Below are positions 1 to 9,617 of a stretch of DNA of 64,000 nucleotides, one piece after another (positions within the stretch are counted from its first letter, which is position 1; every line of letters begins with the position of its first letter). Under the pieces are notes generated by a model. That model was given only the letters and a program-made list of their open reading frames with translations, did no database searches and was not told where the DNA came from. The position numbers and the translations under genes are program-made. The DNA is from Bacillota bacterium (GTDB lineage: Bacteria; Bacillota; Clostridia; Acetivibrionales; DTU013), in assembly GCA_023426125.1 (NCBI GenBank), contig JAFABI010000011.1, positions 1 through 64,000 on the forward strand, written 5' to 3'.

Positions 1-350
1 ATCTTTTTAATGCCGGGATGCATTTCTTTTTATAAAATCTTATCAAATATTACACTGAAATGGTGTATTTTAAAAAAATCTTATGATTTTCTTAATTAGG
101 AGATGTTGTTCATGATTTTGCCGTGAAGGCAATAGTCTGACTTCTTGCAATAGAATGACAATTAGATTATTATTGTATTATATCTCTAATGCCGATGTTC
201 TGAAATTCTAGGACAATGCCATCGAAAACGGCCGGAACAGTCGGACGCAAAAGAATATCCGGATATGCTGATATTTAAAACCTGGTATCATAGATGGTTC
301 GCAGGCTTGTGTAGCGGGATATTGGCGGCATCACGGAGGAGGCGAATGTC
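1..350. other. AT-rich upstream region of the first operon
   Basis: No gene is visible in this stretch. It is AT-rich in its first half. A plausible vegetative promoter lies at 145-173 (listed separately). The last 20 bases hold a strong GGAGG ribosome binding site for the sensor kinase that starts at 351. I see no tRNA, riboswitch or coding remnant here. Confidence 0.5.
145..173 (+). promoter_or_regulatory. candidate sigma-A-type promoter
   Basis: TTGCAA (145-150) and TATTAT (168-173) are separated by 17 bases and point toward the YesM-type kinase about 180 bases downstream. The spacing is ideal but both boxes deviate from consensus. The surrounding DNA is AT-rich, so a chance match is possible. 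Confidence 0.3.
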
Positions 351-2153
351 ATGCGGAATTTTTTTATGGAAGCCCGGAGAGGAATTGCACGCTTTTACTA
401 TGCGCTTTCCATAAAAAAAAAGATATTCATCTTGTTTTTCATGGAGTCATTTGCGCTTCTGGTTGTGCTGGCGGTACTTTCCTCGGTGATTTCATCCAAC
501 CGGATGATCAAAAAAACCATCGATAATACCGCTCAGTACTTGAATATGGTTTCAGGCAAGTTCGATATTGTTTTCGATAACGTGGAGAATTATTCCAAGA
601 TTGTGATCCGAAACCGTGATATCCAGGATACCCTTTCGCTGACGGTGTCCCGGAAAAGCGTTGTTTCCTATAATGAAAAGAAAACCGTGGAAAGAGTTCT
701 GCGGGGGATGATTGAGCCTGCGACAAATATTGATGCGATGCTCATTTATGATTTTAACAGGAATATCTATGATTCTGGCAATGTGCAATTTACCGGCCGG
801 GATACGGAGGCGGGCGGCCTTTCGGATGCGCATCCGGATGCCGCGGAGTGGGTCGGAACACACAAAAGCGCATACCAGAAGCTGCAATCGGAGCAGAACG
901 TCATTTCTTTTTTTAAAAACTTTGTGGATGAAAATACGGGAAATCCACTGGGCATATTGGAGATTTGCATTAATGAGAAATATATTGCAAGCCTTTATTC
1001 CGGCACGATAATGCAGAACGGCGGCAACATTTTTATCGCAGATAAAAACGGCACGGTTGTTTCCGATGCCGACAAGAAACGGTTGTATGGGACCATCAGC
1101 GGTGAAACGTATTACTCCTGGGTTACAAACCATGAGGGAGGGAAAATATTCAAAGACAAGGGGGGCAGCTTTCTTGTCGTATGCAAGCATTATGACAGGC
1201 TTAACTGGACGATTATCGGAGTGGTCCCAATACAAATCGTCGTCGGCGACAGCATACTTTTGGCGGCTCAAATCATTTTAATCGGGATGATGTGTGTTAT
1301 TCTGGCAGCCTTTATAACAATCCTGCTGTCCTCGTCCATTACCCAGCCGGTCATTCGCCTTAAGGACACGATGAAATCCGTAGGAGAAGGGAATCTTGAG
1401 GCAAAAGCGGATATCCGGTCGGAGGATGAAGTTGGAATCCTTGCCATGGAATTCAACAAAATGGTAAAAAAGATATCCGGACTCATGAGAAAAAACATCA
1501 TGGCCGAGCAGCAGAAGAAGAAATATGAGATGGCCCTGCTGCACGAGCAGATAAATCCTCATTTTCTATATAATACCCTTGAGAGCATTTGTGGTCTTGC
1601 CGAATTGGGGAAAACCGAAGATATTATTCATGTGGTTGAGGAACTGGCGCTTTTTTACAGGGGGATATTAAGCCAGGGCAGCATGATTATTACATTTAAA
1701 GACGAATTTATGATTGCGGAGCGGTATTTGAATATTATGAAAGCCCGTTACGGAGAACAGCTGGCCTACCAATTCAACATTGATTCCCGGATCTACCGGT
1801 ACTATACCCTGAAATTGATGATACAGCCTTTGGTGGAAAATGCCATTTATCATGGCTTGAAGTATATAAGGGATAAAGGGATGATCCGAATGGAAGGATT
1901 TATAAATAATGACGGGGATATCAATATTATGATTATCGACAATGGAATAGGTATTAAGCCGGAGGTGATAAGAAGCATCTTTGACAAAAATGAAACCAAT
2001 GTCCAAAAAAATTTCGGGTTGAAAAATATCGATGCAAGAATAAAATTATATTTTGGGCCGGGCTACGGTCTGACAATCAAGAGCGTGTATAACGAAGGTA
2101 CGATGGTCTTGATTACGCTGCCTAAAAAGGAAATTGGGGAAATAAGCGGATGA
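351..2153 (+). CDS. YesM-type sensor histidine kinase
   Basis: Membrane sensor kinase of the YesM/LytS-like class, expected to sense an extracellular sugar-related signal and phosphorylate the response regulator encoded next. TM1 lies at about 25-50. A Cache-like extracellular region runs from about 55 to 295, TM2 from about 300 to 327, and a HAMP domain from about 328 to 382. The His_kinase motif QINPHFLYNT has the phospho-acceptor at His404, and a HATPase_c domain with QPLVENAIYHG follows. Length (600 aa) is normal for the family. The ATG is preceded by GGAGGAGG. The stop overlaps the next start (ATGA), so translational coupling is likely. Together with 2150-3775 it probably controls the importer that begins at 3870. 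Confidence 0.93.
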   Translation: MRNFFMEARRGIARFYYALSIKKKIFILFFMESFALLVVLAVLSSVISSNRMIKKTIDNTAQYLNMVSGKFDIVFDNVENYSKIVIRNRDIQDTLSLTVSRKSVVSYNEKKTVERVLRGMIEPATNIDAMLIYDFNRNIYDSGNVQFTGRDTEAGGLSDAHPDAAEWVGTHKSAYQKLQSEQNVISFFKNFVDENTGNPLGILEICINEKYIASLYSGTIMQNGGNIFIADKNGTVVSDADKKRLYGTISGETYYSWVTNHEGGKIFKDKGGSFLVVCKHYDRLNWTIIGVVPIQIVVGDSILLAAQIILIGMMCVILAAFITILLSSSITQPVIRLKDTMKSVGEGNLEAKADIRSEDEVGILAMEFNKMVKKISGLMRKNIMAEQQKKKYEMALLHEQINPHFLYNTLESICGLAELGKTEDIIHVVEELALFYRGILSQGSMIITFKDEFMIAERYLNIMKARYGEQLAYQFNIDSRIYRYYTLKLMIQPLVENAIYHGLKYIRDKGMIRMEGFINNDGDINIMIIDNGIGIKPEVIRSIFDKNETNVQKNFGLKNIDARIKLYFGPGYGLTIKSVYNEGTMVLITLPKKEIGEISG

Positions 2154-3775
2154 TTGACGTTATCATCGTAGAAGATGAATATCTGGCCAGGGAGCATATA
2201 AAAAGATGCATTGACTGGAATGAGCTTGGCTGCCGGATTTCGGGAGAGGCGCCAAATGGAGAGGACGCATTGGGGCTAATACGGGCATTGCGTCCCCAAC
2301 TGGCTGTTGTAGATATCAATATGCCCTTTATAAACGGTTTGGAATTTGCAAAGATTGTCCATGAAACGCATCCTGAAATAAAAATAATAATACTTACAGG
2401 GTATGGGGAATTCGAATATGCAAGGGAAGCACTGGCCGCCGGTGTTGTGGGCTATCTTTTGAAGCCGGTGAACAGGGAGGAGCTGACAAAGGCGGTTATT
2501 AACGCCAAAATGGCAATAAAGAAAGAGCTTGATTTCAAGAGGAACATTGAGCAATTGGAAATGATATCATCAGAAAATGAAAATATTGCCAGACAGAAAT
2601 TTATCAACGGTGTCCTGATGGGGAAAAAACCGGAAGAGGCCGCGGGCTTTAAGCGATACTGCCCGGATGTCGGAAATGAAGGTCTTGTTGTTGCGGTGGT
2701 TTGGATTGGTAAGCTTTTTGAGTCAAACGAAAAAATTTCCAGAGATGCGCGGAAAATTTCGGCCGGCAGCATCCTTAACGGGATATTTGTTCCGACAGGC
2801 TGTTTTGCAAGTGCTTTCGACATGAACGATCGATTTGTGGCGATTATGAATGTACGGGATCGTCAGGGGCATGCCATTGATTATTTAAACCTGTTTTGCA
2901 AAGCAATTTGCGCCATCCATGCCGGGCTTGGCGGAGAAGCGGCCGTAGGGATCGGGAGGCAGTACGATGATACCGGCATGATATGCAAATCTTATAAGGA
3001 AGGGCTGGACGCATTAAGGAACAGGATTATCCTTGGAAATAACAGGGTCATTGAGTCCGATACGCTGAAAAGTGCCGCAAAACCCATGGCGCTGGTGGAA
3101 AAAATCCGGAAAAACCTCCTTTCGTATTTAAGAGCAGGCAATATTCGCGATATACAAAGGGAATTGCACGACATTCTGGAAGGTGCCGTAAAAAATGGTT
3201 CCGGCATTGACAGCCTGTATTTCGTCCTATCGGAGATCGGTTTGAATCTGAATTACTTTTCCTATGAAAACGGAACCAGCATCAATAGTCTTATGGGAGA
3301 AAATTTTGAGCCTTTTCATCTTATCGATCAATATGAATCCCTGGCGGCCATAGAACAATGGGTGCTCGAGGTGATTGGCCGGTTGTTGGAGCATACCGAC
3401 AAATACAGCTCCAATGCCGCCAAAATAGTGAAAATGGCCAGGAGCTATATCGAGGCCAATTACGAGAGTGCCGAATTGTGCCTTCAGAATATCGCGGCCA
3501 ATGTTTTTGCAAGCCAATGCCACTTGAGCTTTATCTTTAAAAAAGAAGCGGGAATGTCAATTGTGGAGTATATTACCGATATACGGATGGTAAAGGCCAA
3601 AGAGCTGATGGATCTTGGCGGGAATAAGCTGCACGAAATTGCGGGCATCGTCGGCTATAAAGATCCGTATTATTTCAGCAGGTGCTTTAGAAAACGTTTC
3701 GGGGTATCGCCTTCGGAATACATCACTTCAAAAAAATTTATGAATTCGAAAAATTTTACCACCCAAGAAAAATAG
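2150..3775 (+). CDS. YesN-type response regulator, AraC family
   Basis: Response regulator with an N-terminal receiver domain (acidic pair near residues 8-9, phospho-acceptor Asp55 in VVDINMP, conserved Lys in LLKPVN), a long middle region, and a C-terminal AraC-type double helix-turn-helix (about residues 435-530, ending GYKDPYYFSRCFRKRFG..SPSEY). Partner of the kinase just upstream, which it overlaps by 4 bases. In this family it acts as a transcription activator of the adjacent carbohydrate ABC transporter operon. That specific target is inferred from position only. Length (541 aa) is typical. Confidence 0.93.
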   Translation: MIDVIIVEDEYLAREHIKRCIDWNELGCRISGEAPNGEDALGLIRALRPQLAVVDINMPFINGLEFAKIVHETHPEIKIIILTGYGEFEYAREALAAGVVGYLLKPVNREELTKAVINAKMAIKKELDFKRNIEQLEMISSENENIARQKFINGVLMGKKPEEAAGFKRYCPDVGNEGLVVAVVWIGKLFESNEKISRDARKISAGSILNGIFVPTGCFASAFDMNDRFVAIMNVRDRQGHAIDYLNLFCKAICAIHAGLGGEAAVGIGRQYDDTGMICKSYKEGLDALRNRIILGNNRVIESDTLKSAAKPMALVEKIRKNLLSYLRAGNIRDIQRELHDILEGAVKNGSGIDSLYFVLSEIGLNLNYFSYENGTSINSLMGENFEPFHLIDQYESLAAIEQWVLEVIGRLLEHTDKYSSNAAKIVKMARSYIEANYESAELCLQNIAANVFASQCHLSFIFKKEAGMSIVEYITDIRMVKAKELMDLGGNKLHEIAGIVGYKDPYYFSRCFRKRFGVSPSEYITSKKFMNSKNFTTQEK

Positions 3776-3869
3776 TTTATTTCACTATCCTGCGTTTAAA
3801 GCTATAATTGTGCCTGAATAGACGGAGTAGGGACTTGCTACCGTAAAAAAACAAAAAGGAGAGAAAAGC

Positions 3870-5219
3870 ATGAAGAAAAAGTTTTTGTGTTCCGTACTGG
3901 CAGTGGCAATGTTTTTGATGGTGTTCACCTTTGTCGGCTGCAGTGGTACCGAGAGTTCCAGTCCTACCAGTTCAGCCGGCCAGCAGTCGGGAAAGGCAGT
4001 CACCATCAGAGTCCTGGCGAATTTTTCAGACGCGGCGCAATCCGCAAGCTTTGCCGAGAGGTTGAAAAAATTTCAGGAGGAAAACACAAATATAGTTATT
4101 GACGATTGGTCTACCGGCGACGAAACAGTTTTTAACGACAAGTTTAAAACAGCCGTAGCCCAGGGGGATCCGCCGGAAATCTTTGTGAATTACGGCGGCG
4201 TCAGTCAGGTGGATTATGCAAAGAACAAAATAATGGCGGATCTGACCGACGTATTGAACAGCGATAAGGCATGGTCGGACAAAATTCCCGTTTCTTTGTT
4301 CAACGATTGGAAATACAGTGATATTGAGGGAGTTTACGGCATTCCTTACGCATCCTTCGGCATAGGGATATTCTATAATAAAAACCTGTTTACACAAATC
4401 GGCAGCGAGCCCCCGGAAACGATCGAAGAATTCATGGAAGCCTCCGAAAAGTTTATTGCAAAAGGAATCACCCCTCTTGCCATCGGCGATAAAGATATCT
4501 TCAGGGGAGGCCATTTGCTCAGCTCCCTTTCAATGAAGGCCTACGGATCTCAAAAAACCCTCGACCTTTGTTCAAGACAGGCAAAATGGAATGACGCGGA
4601 TATGCTGAGCCTGTTCCAGCTTGTCAAAGACATGCAGGATAAAGGCGTCTTTGGCCAAAATGTTGTGACGCTTGATTATAATGCGGAAAAAGCGGCCTTT
4701 GAAAGCGGCAAGAGCGCAATGCATATGGATGGGACATGGTATTTCGGTTCGGCGCTTTCCAGCTCAATCGCAGATCAAATAGGCTTTATTCCCTTCCCGT
4801 ATTTCAAGGACAAGCCCGAGTACCAGAAAAGCTGGATGGGCGGCGCCACAGGCGCGTTTTGCATGTCGGGCCTGGCCAAGGACGGCAAGAAAGACGCGGC
4901 TGTTAAGCTGCTGAAGTTTATTTCTTCGCAAGAGCATTTCAAATATATGTGGGAACAGACAAACGGCGGGTTTATACCCCCCATGAGCCTGGACGACCTC
5001 GGGATCGATCAGAGTACTGTTCCGGCGTTAACAAAGAACTTTCTGGAAAAATTCTCAGAGGTGACGGACTTAAGAAACGAAATCGGTGTATACGATCCCA
5101 TGAGCCAGCTTACCACGAAGGTTCGTGAGGAAATACAGGGACTGTTCGCGGGGAATACCCCAAAAGGGACTGCGGATAATATTCAAAAGGAAATAGATAA
5201 TTACGAGGCAAACAAGTAA
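3870..5219 (+). CDS. sugar ABC transporter substrate-binding lipoprotein (family 1)
   Basis: Extracellular solute-binding protein of a CUT1 importer. The N-terminus is a lipoprotein signal with lipobox FVGC (Cys24), followed by a Ser/Thr-rich linker and a SBP_bac_1 fold. Recognisable stretches include the GDPPEIFVNYGG region and YGIPYASFGIGIFYNK in the ligand-facing part, and WMGGATGAF near the C-terminal lobe. A good AGGAGAG ribosome binding site precedes the ATG. It is the first gene after the YesMN pair and is followed by two permeases. No ATPase is encoded here, so the importer probably shares an MsmX/UgpC-type ATPase from elsewhere, as is common in Firmicutes. The substrate is not readable. 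The nearby GH29 fucosidase suggests an oligosaccharide. Confidence 0.92.
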   Translation: MKKKFLCSVLAVAMFLMVFTFVGCSGTESSSPTSSAGQQSGKAVTIRVLANFSDAAQSASFAERLKKFQEENTNIVIDDWSTGDETVFNDKFKTAVAQGDPPEIFVNYGGVSQVDYAKNKIMADLTDVLNSDKAWSDKIPVSLFNDWKYSDIEGVYGIPYASFGIGIFYNKNLFTQIGSEPPETIEEFMEASEKFIAKGITPLAIGDKDIFRGGHLLSSLSMKAYGSQKTLDLCSRQAKWNDADMLSLFQLVKDMQDKGVFGQNVVTLDYNAEKAAFESGKSAMHMDGTWYFGSALSSSIADQIGFIPFPYFKDKPEYQKSWMGGATGAFCMSGLAKDGKKDAAVKLLKFISSQEHFKYMWEQTNGGFIPPMSLDDLGIDQSTVPALTKNFLEKFSEVTDLRNEIGVYDPMSQLTTKVREEIQGLFAGNTPKGTADNIQKEIDNYEANK

Positions 5220-5241
5220 CGTCAATGATCCAATAAGATGC

Positions 5242-5280
5242 GCGCTGCGCAGCCGTTCTTTCACAATGGCTGCGCAGTGC
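5242..5280 (+). other. strong intercistronic stem-loop after the SBP gene
   Basis: A 13-bp stem (5242-5254 pairing with 5268-5280, core CTGCGCAGCC/GGCTGCGCAG, one G-U pair) with a 13-base loop lies between the SBP and permease genes. No U-run follows, so it is not a classical terminator. It is more likely an mRNA-stabilising or partial-attenuation element that keeps the binding protein in excess over the permeases, as known for malE-malF-type junctions. Confidence 0.6.
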
Positions 5281-5297
5281 AAAATGGAGTGGCACGA

Positions 5298-6173
5298 ATG
5301 GTTAAACTAAAAAAATATTATTCCTCGGTATTGCTGCTTTTGCCGGCATTGCTGATTCACACGGTACTTATGGTGTATCCCATATTTAAAGCAATCTATC
5401 TATCTTTTTTTTCATGGAACGGGATTTTGACATCCGCGCCTAAATATATCGGACTTAACAACTATCTGCAGATGTTTACCAGCGAGGCCTTTTTGAGGGG
5501 CCTATACAATGTTGGGGTCTTTATCCTGTCGACGTTTCTGGTAACCATGCCCGTTGCTTTTGTATTTGCGTTGATCATTACCAGCAAAATCAAGGGGAGC
5601 GTTTTTTTTAAAACTGTATTTTTTATACCTGCGGTTATAAGCCAGACGGCGGTAGCGCTCATGTGGAGCTTCATTTTTTATCCGCAGGGCGGGCTGCTGA
5701 ATAATTTGCTAACCTACGCCGGTTTGTCAAGCTGGATCAACGACTGGCTTGGAAATCCGCAAATTGCCATATTCTCGGTAGTCCTGGTAAATTCATGGGT
5801 TTCCGTAGGGCTAAACATGATTATCCTTGCGGCCGGGCTTGTGAGCATTCCGGAGGAAACATACCAGGCATCCAGGATTGACGGCGCGGGGTATCTGGCG
5901 ACCTTATGGTACGTTACGATCCCTATGATGAAAGATACCTTTAATATTTATGTCGTATTGAACCTTATAGGCTGCATAAAAGCTTTTGAAATTGTTTTTG
6001 TTATGACGCGCGGAGGGCCGAACGGAGCGACGGATGTTCCCGTAACGCTGCTGTATAAATATGCATTCCAATACAACTATTTTGGGTATGGAAATAGTAT
6101 CGGGACCTTTGTTTTGATTGCTGCCATAATCATAACCGTAACCGTTAACAGACTGTTCAGAGAAAAAACTTGA
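5298..6173 (+). CDS. sugar ABC transporter permease (MalF/UgpA type)
   Basis: Integral membrane subunit of the CUT1 importer, 291 aa and six predicted TM helices. The EAA loop is visible as EETYQASRIDGAGYLATLWYVTIPM. It partners the SBP upstream and the second permease downstream. I place the start at the ATG giving MVKLKKYYSS, because an in-frame start at 5238 would lie inside the intercistronic stem-loop and add a non-membrane leader unlike the family. GGAGTGG upstream can serve as ribosome binding site. The stop TGA overlaps a possible ATG of the next gene (TGATG). Confidence 0.9.
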   Translation: MVKLKKYYSSVLLLLPALLIHTVLMVYPIFKAIYLSFFSWNGILTSAPKYIGLNNYLQMFTSEAFLRGLYNVGVFILSTFLVTMPVAFVFALIITSKIKGSVFFKTVFFIPAVISQTAVALMWSFIFYPQGGLLNNLLTYAGLSSWINDWLGNPQIAIFSVVLVNSWVSVGLNMIILAAGLVSIPEETYQASRIDGAGYLATLWYVTIPMMKDTFNIYVVLNLIGCIKAFEIVFVMTRGGPNGATDVPVTLLYKYAFQYNYFGYGNSIGTFVLIAAIIITVTVNRLFREKT

Positions 6174-6226
6174 TGACGGATACCCTATCGGACGGATATC
6201 CCATCGGAAAGTGTGGTGATATAAGC

Positions 6227-7063
6227 ATGAAACAAATCATCAGAAAGATCCTGTACTACTTTGCCGTATATTTTGTTGCCGGCGTCGGGTCGGTTATTGC
6301 CATTTATCCGCTGCTTTTTACGCTGAATTCTTCGTTTAAGAACAATGAAGAGGTTTTTTCCTCCATGTTTGGGCTTCCAAAGGCTTTACGGCTGGAAAAC
6401 TACGCGGATGCCTTTGCCGTGGCAAATATTGACAAAGCCCTCCTGAATTCTGTCTTCATATCGGGTGCTTCGGTGCTGCTGCTGCTCTTGATAGGTTCCA
6501 TGGCATCGTATGTTTTATCCAGGTACAAATACCGGTTCAACAACGCCCTTCTGCTCTATTTTACCATGGGGATCATGATTCCTGCGCAATGTGTGCTGAT
6601 CCCTGTTGTGGAAATCGTAAACAGGGCGCAGGGAAGAAACAGCTACCTTGCCATGATTACTATCTATGCAGCGCTAAATCTCCCTTTAACGGTATTTATC
6701 ATCTCCGGCTATATGCGGACGATCAGCAAGGAAATCGACGAATCGGCAATTATAGACGGGTGCGGCCCCTTTCGGCTGCTAATGCGTATTATTATGCCAA
6801 TCGCAATGCCCGGCCTTTCTACTGCGGCGATCATATCATTTCTGTATATCTACAATGAACTGATCTTTGCTTCGGTGTTTCTTTCCCAGAAAAGCATGTA
6901 TACCGTGCCCATCGCGCTGCTGAGCTTCAAGGGGAAAATGGACCTGCAGATAGGTCCCACCTTTGCAGCGGTGATGTTGTCGATTTTCCCCATTGTGGCG
7001 TTTTATCTGATTTTCCAATCCAAAGTGGAAAAGGGCCTTACGGCAGGCGCCGTTAAGGGGTGA
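6227..7063 (+). CDS. sugar ABC transporter permease (MalG/UgpE type)
   Basis: Second membrane subunit of the importer. With this start the protein is 278 aa, the usual MalG-type length, beginning MKQIIRKILYY directly before TM1. The EAA motif is EIDESAIIDGCGPFRLLMRIIMPIA, and the C-terminus ends GLTAGAVKG as in the family. Alternative starts at 6170 (TTG) or 6173 (ATG overlapping the previous stop) would add 18-19 polar residues. The overlap would allow coupling, so the start is not certain. Operon with 3870 and 5298. Confidence 0.88.
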   Translation: MKQIIRKILYYFAVYFVAGVGSVIAIYPLLFTLNSSFKNNEEVFSSMFGLPKALRLENYADAFAVANIDKALLNSVFISGASVLLLLLIGSMASYVLSRYKYRFNNALLLYFTMGIMIPAQCVLIPVVEIVNRAQGRNSYLAMITIYAALNLPLTVFIISGYMRTISKEIDESAIIDGCGPFRLLMRIIMPIAMPGLSTAAIISFLYIYNELIFASVFLSQKSMYTVPIALLSFKGKMDLQIGPTFAAVMLSIFPIVAFYLIFQSKVEKGLTAGAVKG

Positions 7064-7174
7064 CTGTGCGTTATGCCGCCGGATGGGGCGCATGCAAGAG
7101 GTCAATAAAAAATTTGTAATGATTGCGTTTGAAAAATCGGATAAGGGAATATATTTACGGATGAGGTAATATCC

Positions 7175-8446
7175 ATGGGTGATGAAAAAATTTTGAAGGA
7201 AGTACTTGCCTTAAAACCGGTCCTATGGACCAACAAAGATCTGAAACCGGCCGACGAAGCGCTGCGGGAATTGAGCCTCACGTATGCGGACATGCTTGAG
7301 GCCCGGGAGAGGCTTGAAAGGTTCCGCCCCCTGATAAAAAGACTGTTTCCGGAGGTGGAAGACGGAGTGATTGAATCCGCTCTTGCGCCGGCGCCGGAGA
7401 TGAAGGCTTTGCTTGAAGAACGGTACGGACGGAAGATCCGCGGCAGGGTTTTCGTGAAATGCGACAGCCATCTCCAAATTGCCGGATCGGTAAAGGCCAG
7501 GGGCGGAATCTATGAAGTCTTGAAGCATGCGGAGGATGTGGCGGCAGCGAATGGGCTTTTGTCGGGAAGTGACAATTATGCAGGGCTTGCGGATGCGGAT
7601 GCGAAAAAGCTTTTTTCGGAGTATAGCATTGCGGTAGGCTCTACGGGCAATTTGGGCTTGAGCGTAGGCATTATGGCGGCGTCCCTTGGCTTTCGGACGG
7701 TTATCCATATGTCCCGGGAGGCAAAGGCGTGGAAAAAGAAGCTGCTGAGGGACATGGGGGCAACGGTGATTGAGCATGAGGGAGACTACGGCAAAGCGGT
7801 CATGGAAGGGCGAAATGAATGCGGAAAGACGAAGAACGCCTATTTTGTGGATGATGAGAAGTCAAAAGAGCTTTTTCTGGGATACAGTGTAGCCGCATTA
7901 AGGCTCCGGGGACAGCTTGAACAGAACGGCATCCGCGTGGATAAGGAGCACCCACTGTACGTGTACCTTCCCTGCGGCTGCGGCGGCGCGCCGGGAGGCA
8001 TTACCTTCGGGCTGAAGCAATTGTTTAAGGATAACGTACACACCTACTTTGTCGAACCGACGCATTCCCCCTGCATGCTGCTGGCGCTTATGACAAAGAA
8101 ATACCATGGGCTTCACGTGGGGGATTACGGTATCGACAACAGGACTGAGGCGGACGGCCTGGCGGTAGGCGCTCCTTCCGAAATTGTCCCCTTGCTGGTG
8201 AACAAGCTTGTGGAAGGGGAGTATACCATCGGGGATGAGGAGCTGTTTAAGCTGCTTGTGCTGCTGAAGGATTCCGAGGGGATCCGGGTCGAGCCTTCTG
8301 CGGCTTCCTGCCTGTATGGTCCGTGCCTGATGGGAGAATGCAGTGAAAATGCGCTTCATTTATGCTGGACTACAGGAGGGCTGCTGCTGCCCGACAACGA
8401 GTACGCCGGGTTTTACCAAAAGGGCAGGGCGCTGTGGGGGAAATAA
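7175..8446 (+). CDS. dsdA: D-serine ammonia-lyase
   Basis: PLP enzyme (fold type II) converting D-serine to pyruvate and ammonia in the cytoplasm. Family hallmarks: SHLQIAGSVKARGG, with the PLP-binding Lys107; the phosphate-binding GSTGNLGLSVGI loop at about 158; YLPCGCGGAPGG; and FVEPTHSPCML. Length (423 aa) is a little short of E. coli DsdA but covers the whole fold. GATGAGGTAAT precedes the start ATG. It lies about 110 bases after the permease and 33 bases before a second, unrelated PLP enzyme of D-amino-acid type. D-serine deaminase genes are usually near dsdC/dsdX or racemases. A sugar importer and a fucosidase as neighbours is unusual. Confidence 0.92.
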   Translation: MGDEKILKEVLALKPVLWTNKDLKPADEALRELSLTYADMLEARERLERFRPLIKRLFPEVEDGVIESALAPAPEMKALLEERYGRKIRGRVFVKCDSHLQIAGSVKARGGIYEVLKHAEDVAAANGLLSGSDNYAGLADADAKKLFSEYSIAVGSTGNLGLSVGIMAASLGFRTVIHMSREAKAWKKKLLRDMGATVIEHEGDYGKAVMEGRNECGKTKNAYFVDDEKSKELFLGYSVAALRLRGQLEQNGIRVDKEHPLYVYLPCGCGGAPGGITFGLKQLFKDNVHTYFVEPTHSPCMLLALMTKKYHGLHVGDYGIDNRTEADGLAVGAPSEIVPLLVNKLVEGEYTIGDEELFKLLVLLKDSEGIRVEPSAASCLYGPCLMGECSENALHLCWTTGGLLLPDNEYAGFYQKGRALWGK

Positions 8447-8479
8447 GCACCGTGGAAGGGTAAGAAAAGAGAATGTGAA

Positions 8480-9550
8480 ATGCTGCCAATGACAATCAAT
8501 GAGATAGAGACTCCGGCGTTGTTAATCGACCTGGATGCACTGGAACGGAACATTCAACGCATGGCCGGCTGCATGAAGGGCAGGGGGGCGGTACTGAGGC
8601 CTCATTTCAAAACGCACAAGTGCCCCACGATTTCCCACAGGCAGCTTGACGCCGGTGCCGCGGGTATTACCTGTGCGAAGCTTGGAGAAGCGGAGGTTCT
8701 GGCTGCTGCGGGAGTGAAGGACATATTGATCGCAAATCAGATTGCCGATCCGATGAAAATTTACCGGCTGGCCGGGCTGGCGCGCAATGGCGCCCGGATT
8801 ACCGTACTGGCCGATAACCTTGAAAATATCGCCGTACTGTCCCGGGCGGCTTTAGAATTTAAAACGGCTGTCCACGTGCTTGTGGAGCTGGATGCAGGCA
8901 TGAAACGGTGCGGGGTTCAGACAAAGGAAGATGCATATGCGCTTGCCGACAGGGTCAATGCATCCGAAGGGCTCGTTTTCGAGGGGCTGCAGGCATATGA
9001 GGGGCACCTCAGCCATGTTGCGGACAGGCTAGCCAGGTACGACGGTGTGAAGAAGATGGCGGACATGGTTTTGCAGGTGAAGTCCTATCTGGAAGCGCGG
9101 GGTATTGCGGTCCGCCAGGTTAGCGGCGGAAGCACGGGGACTTATGACATGACCGGCGATCATACGCTTTGGACGGAGATACAGGCAGGCTCCTATGTTT
9201 TCATGGACAGGGCGTATGAAGAGCTGGAGCTTAAATTTGAAACCGCCTTGACCCTCCTGGTCACAGTGATTCACAAAAGGCACGGGATGGCAGTTACAGA
9301 CGCCGGCCTAAAGGTATGCCCTTCGGATCAGGGGCTCCCAGCAGTGATGGGCAGGGTGGGGCTAAAGGTAGCATTGCATGAAGAACACGGCATTATTTCG
9401 GATGAAAAGGACGAGCTTGGCTATCTGGAAAAGGTGAGGTATATCCCGGGGCATTGCTGCACCATGGTCAATGCCCACGACAGATATTACGGGATACGCG
9501 GAGAAAGGGTGGAGGTAGTTTGGCCGATCCTGGGACGCGGCGGCTGGTAA
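8480..9550 (+). CDS. fold-type III PLP enzyme, D-serine dehydratase (DSD1)/D-threonine aldolase-like
   Basis: Alanine-racemase-like TIM barrel plus C-terminal domain. The PLP lysine lies in PHFKTHK (residues 41-47). Near the C-terminus, GHCCTM supplies an H-x-C pair (His325, Cys327), which matches the zinc site of eukaryotic-type D-serine dehydratases. D-threonine aldolases have H-x-D there. So D-serine dehydratase is slightly favoured over D-threonine or 3-hydroxy-D-aspartate aldolase, but family members are functionally mixed. It is 356 aa. Operon with dsdA (33-base gap). Having both a fold II and a fold III D-serine enzyme side by side is odd, and suggests this one acts on a different D-hydroxy-amino acid. 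Confidence 0.85.
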   Translation: MLPMTINEIETPALLIDLDALERNIQRMAGCMKGRGAVLRPHFKTHKCPTISHRQLDAGAAGITCAKLGEAEVLAAAGVKDILIANQIADPMKIYRLAGLARNGARITVLADNLENIAVLSRAALEFKTAVHVLVELDAGMKRCGVQTKEDAYALADRVNASEGLVFEGLQAYEGHLSHVADRLARYDGVKKMADMVLQVKSYLEARGIAVRQVSGGSTGTYDMTGDHTLWTEIQAGSYVFMDRAYEELELKFETALTLLVTVIHKRHGMAVTDAGLKVCPSDQGLPAVMGRVGLKVALHEEHGIISDEKDELGYLEKVRYIPGHCCTMVNAHDRYYGIRGERVEVVWPILGRGGW

Positions 9551-9617
9551 AAAAGTTCAGGCGGAAAATACGGAAGATTGCGGTGCAAAGGACAAAATTA
9601 TGAATGGAGGTATTGTT

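Noticed and set aside
5238..5297. Upstream in-frame start for the first permease
   Set aside because: It lies in the intercistronic stem-loop, lacks a ribosome binding site and adds a leader not found in the family.
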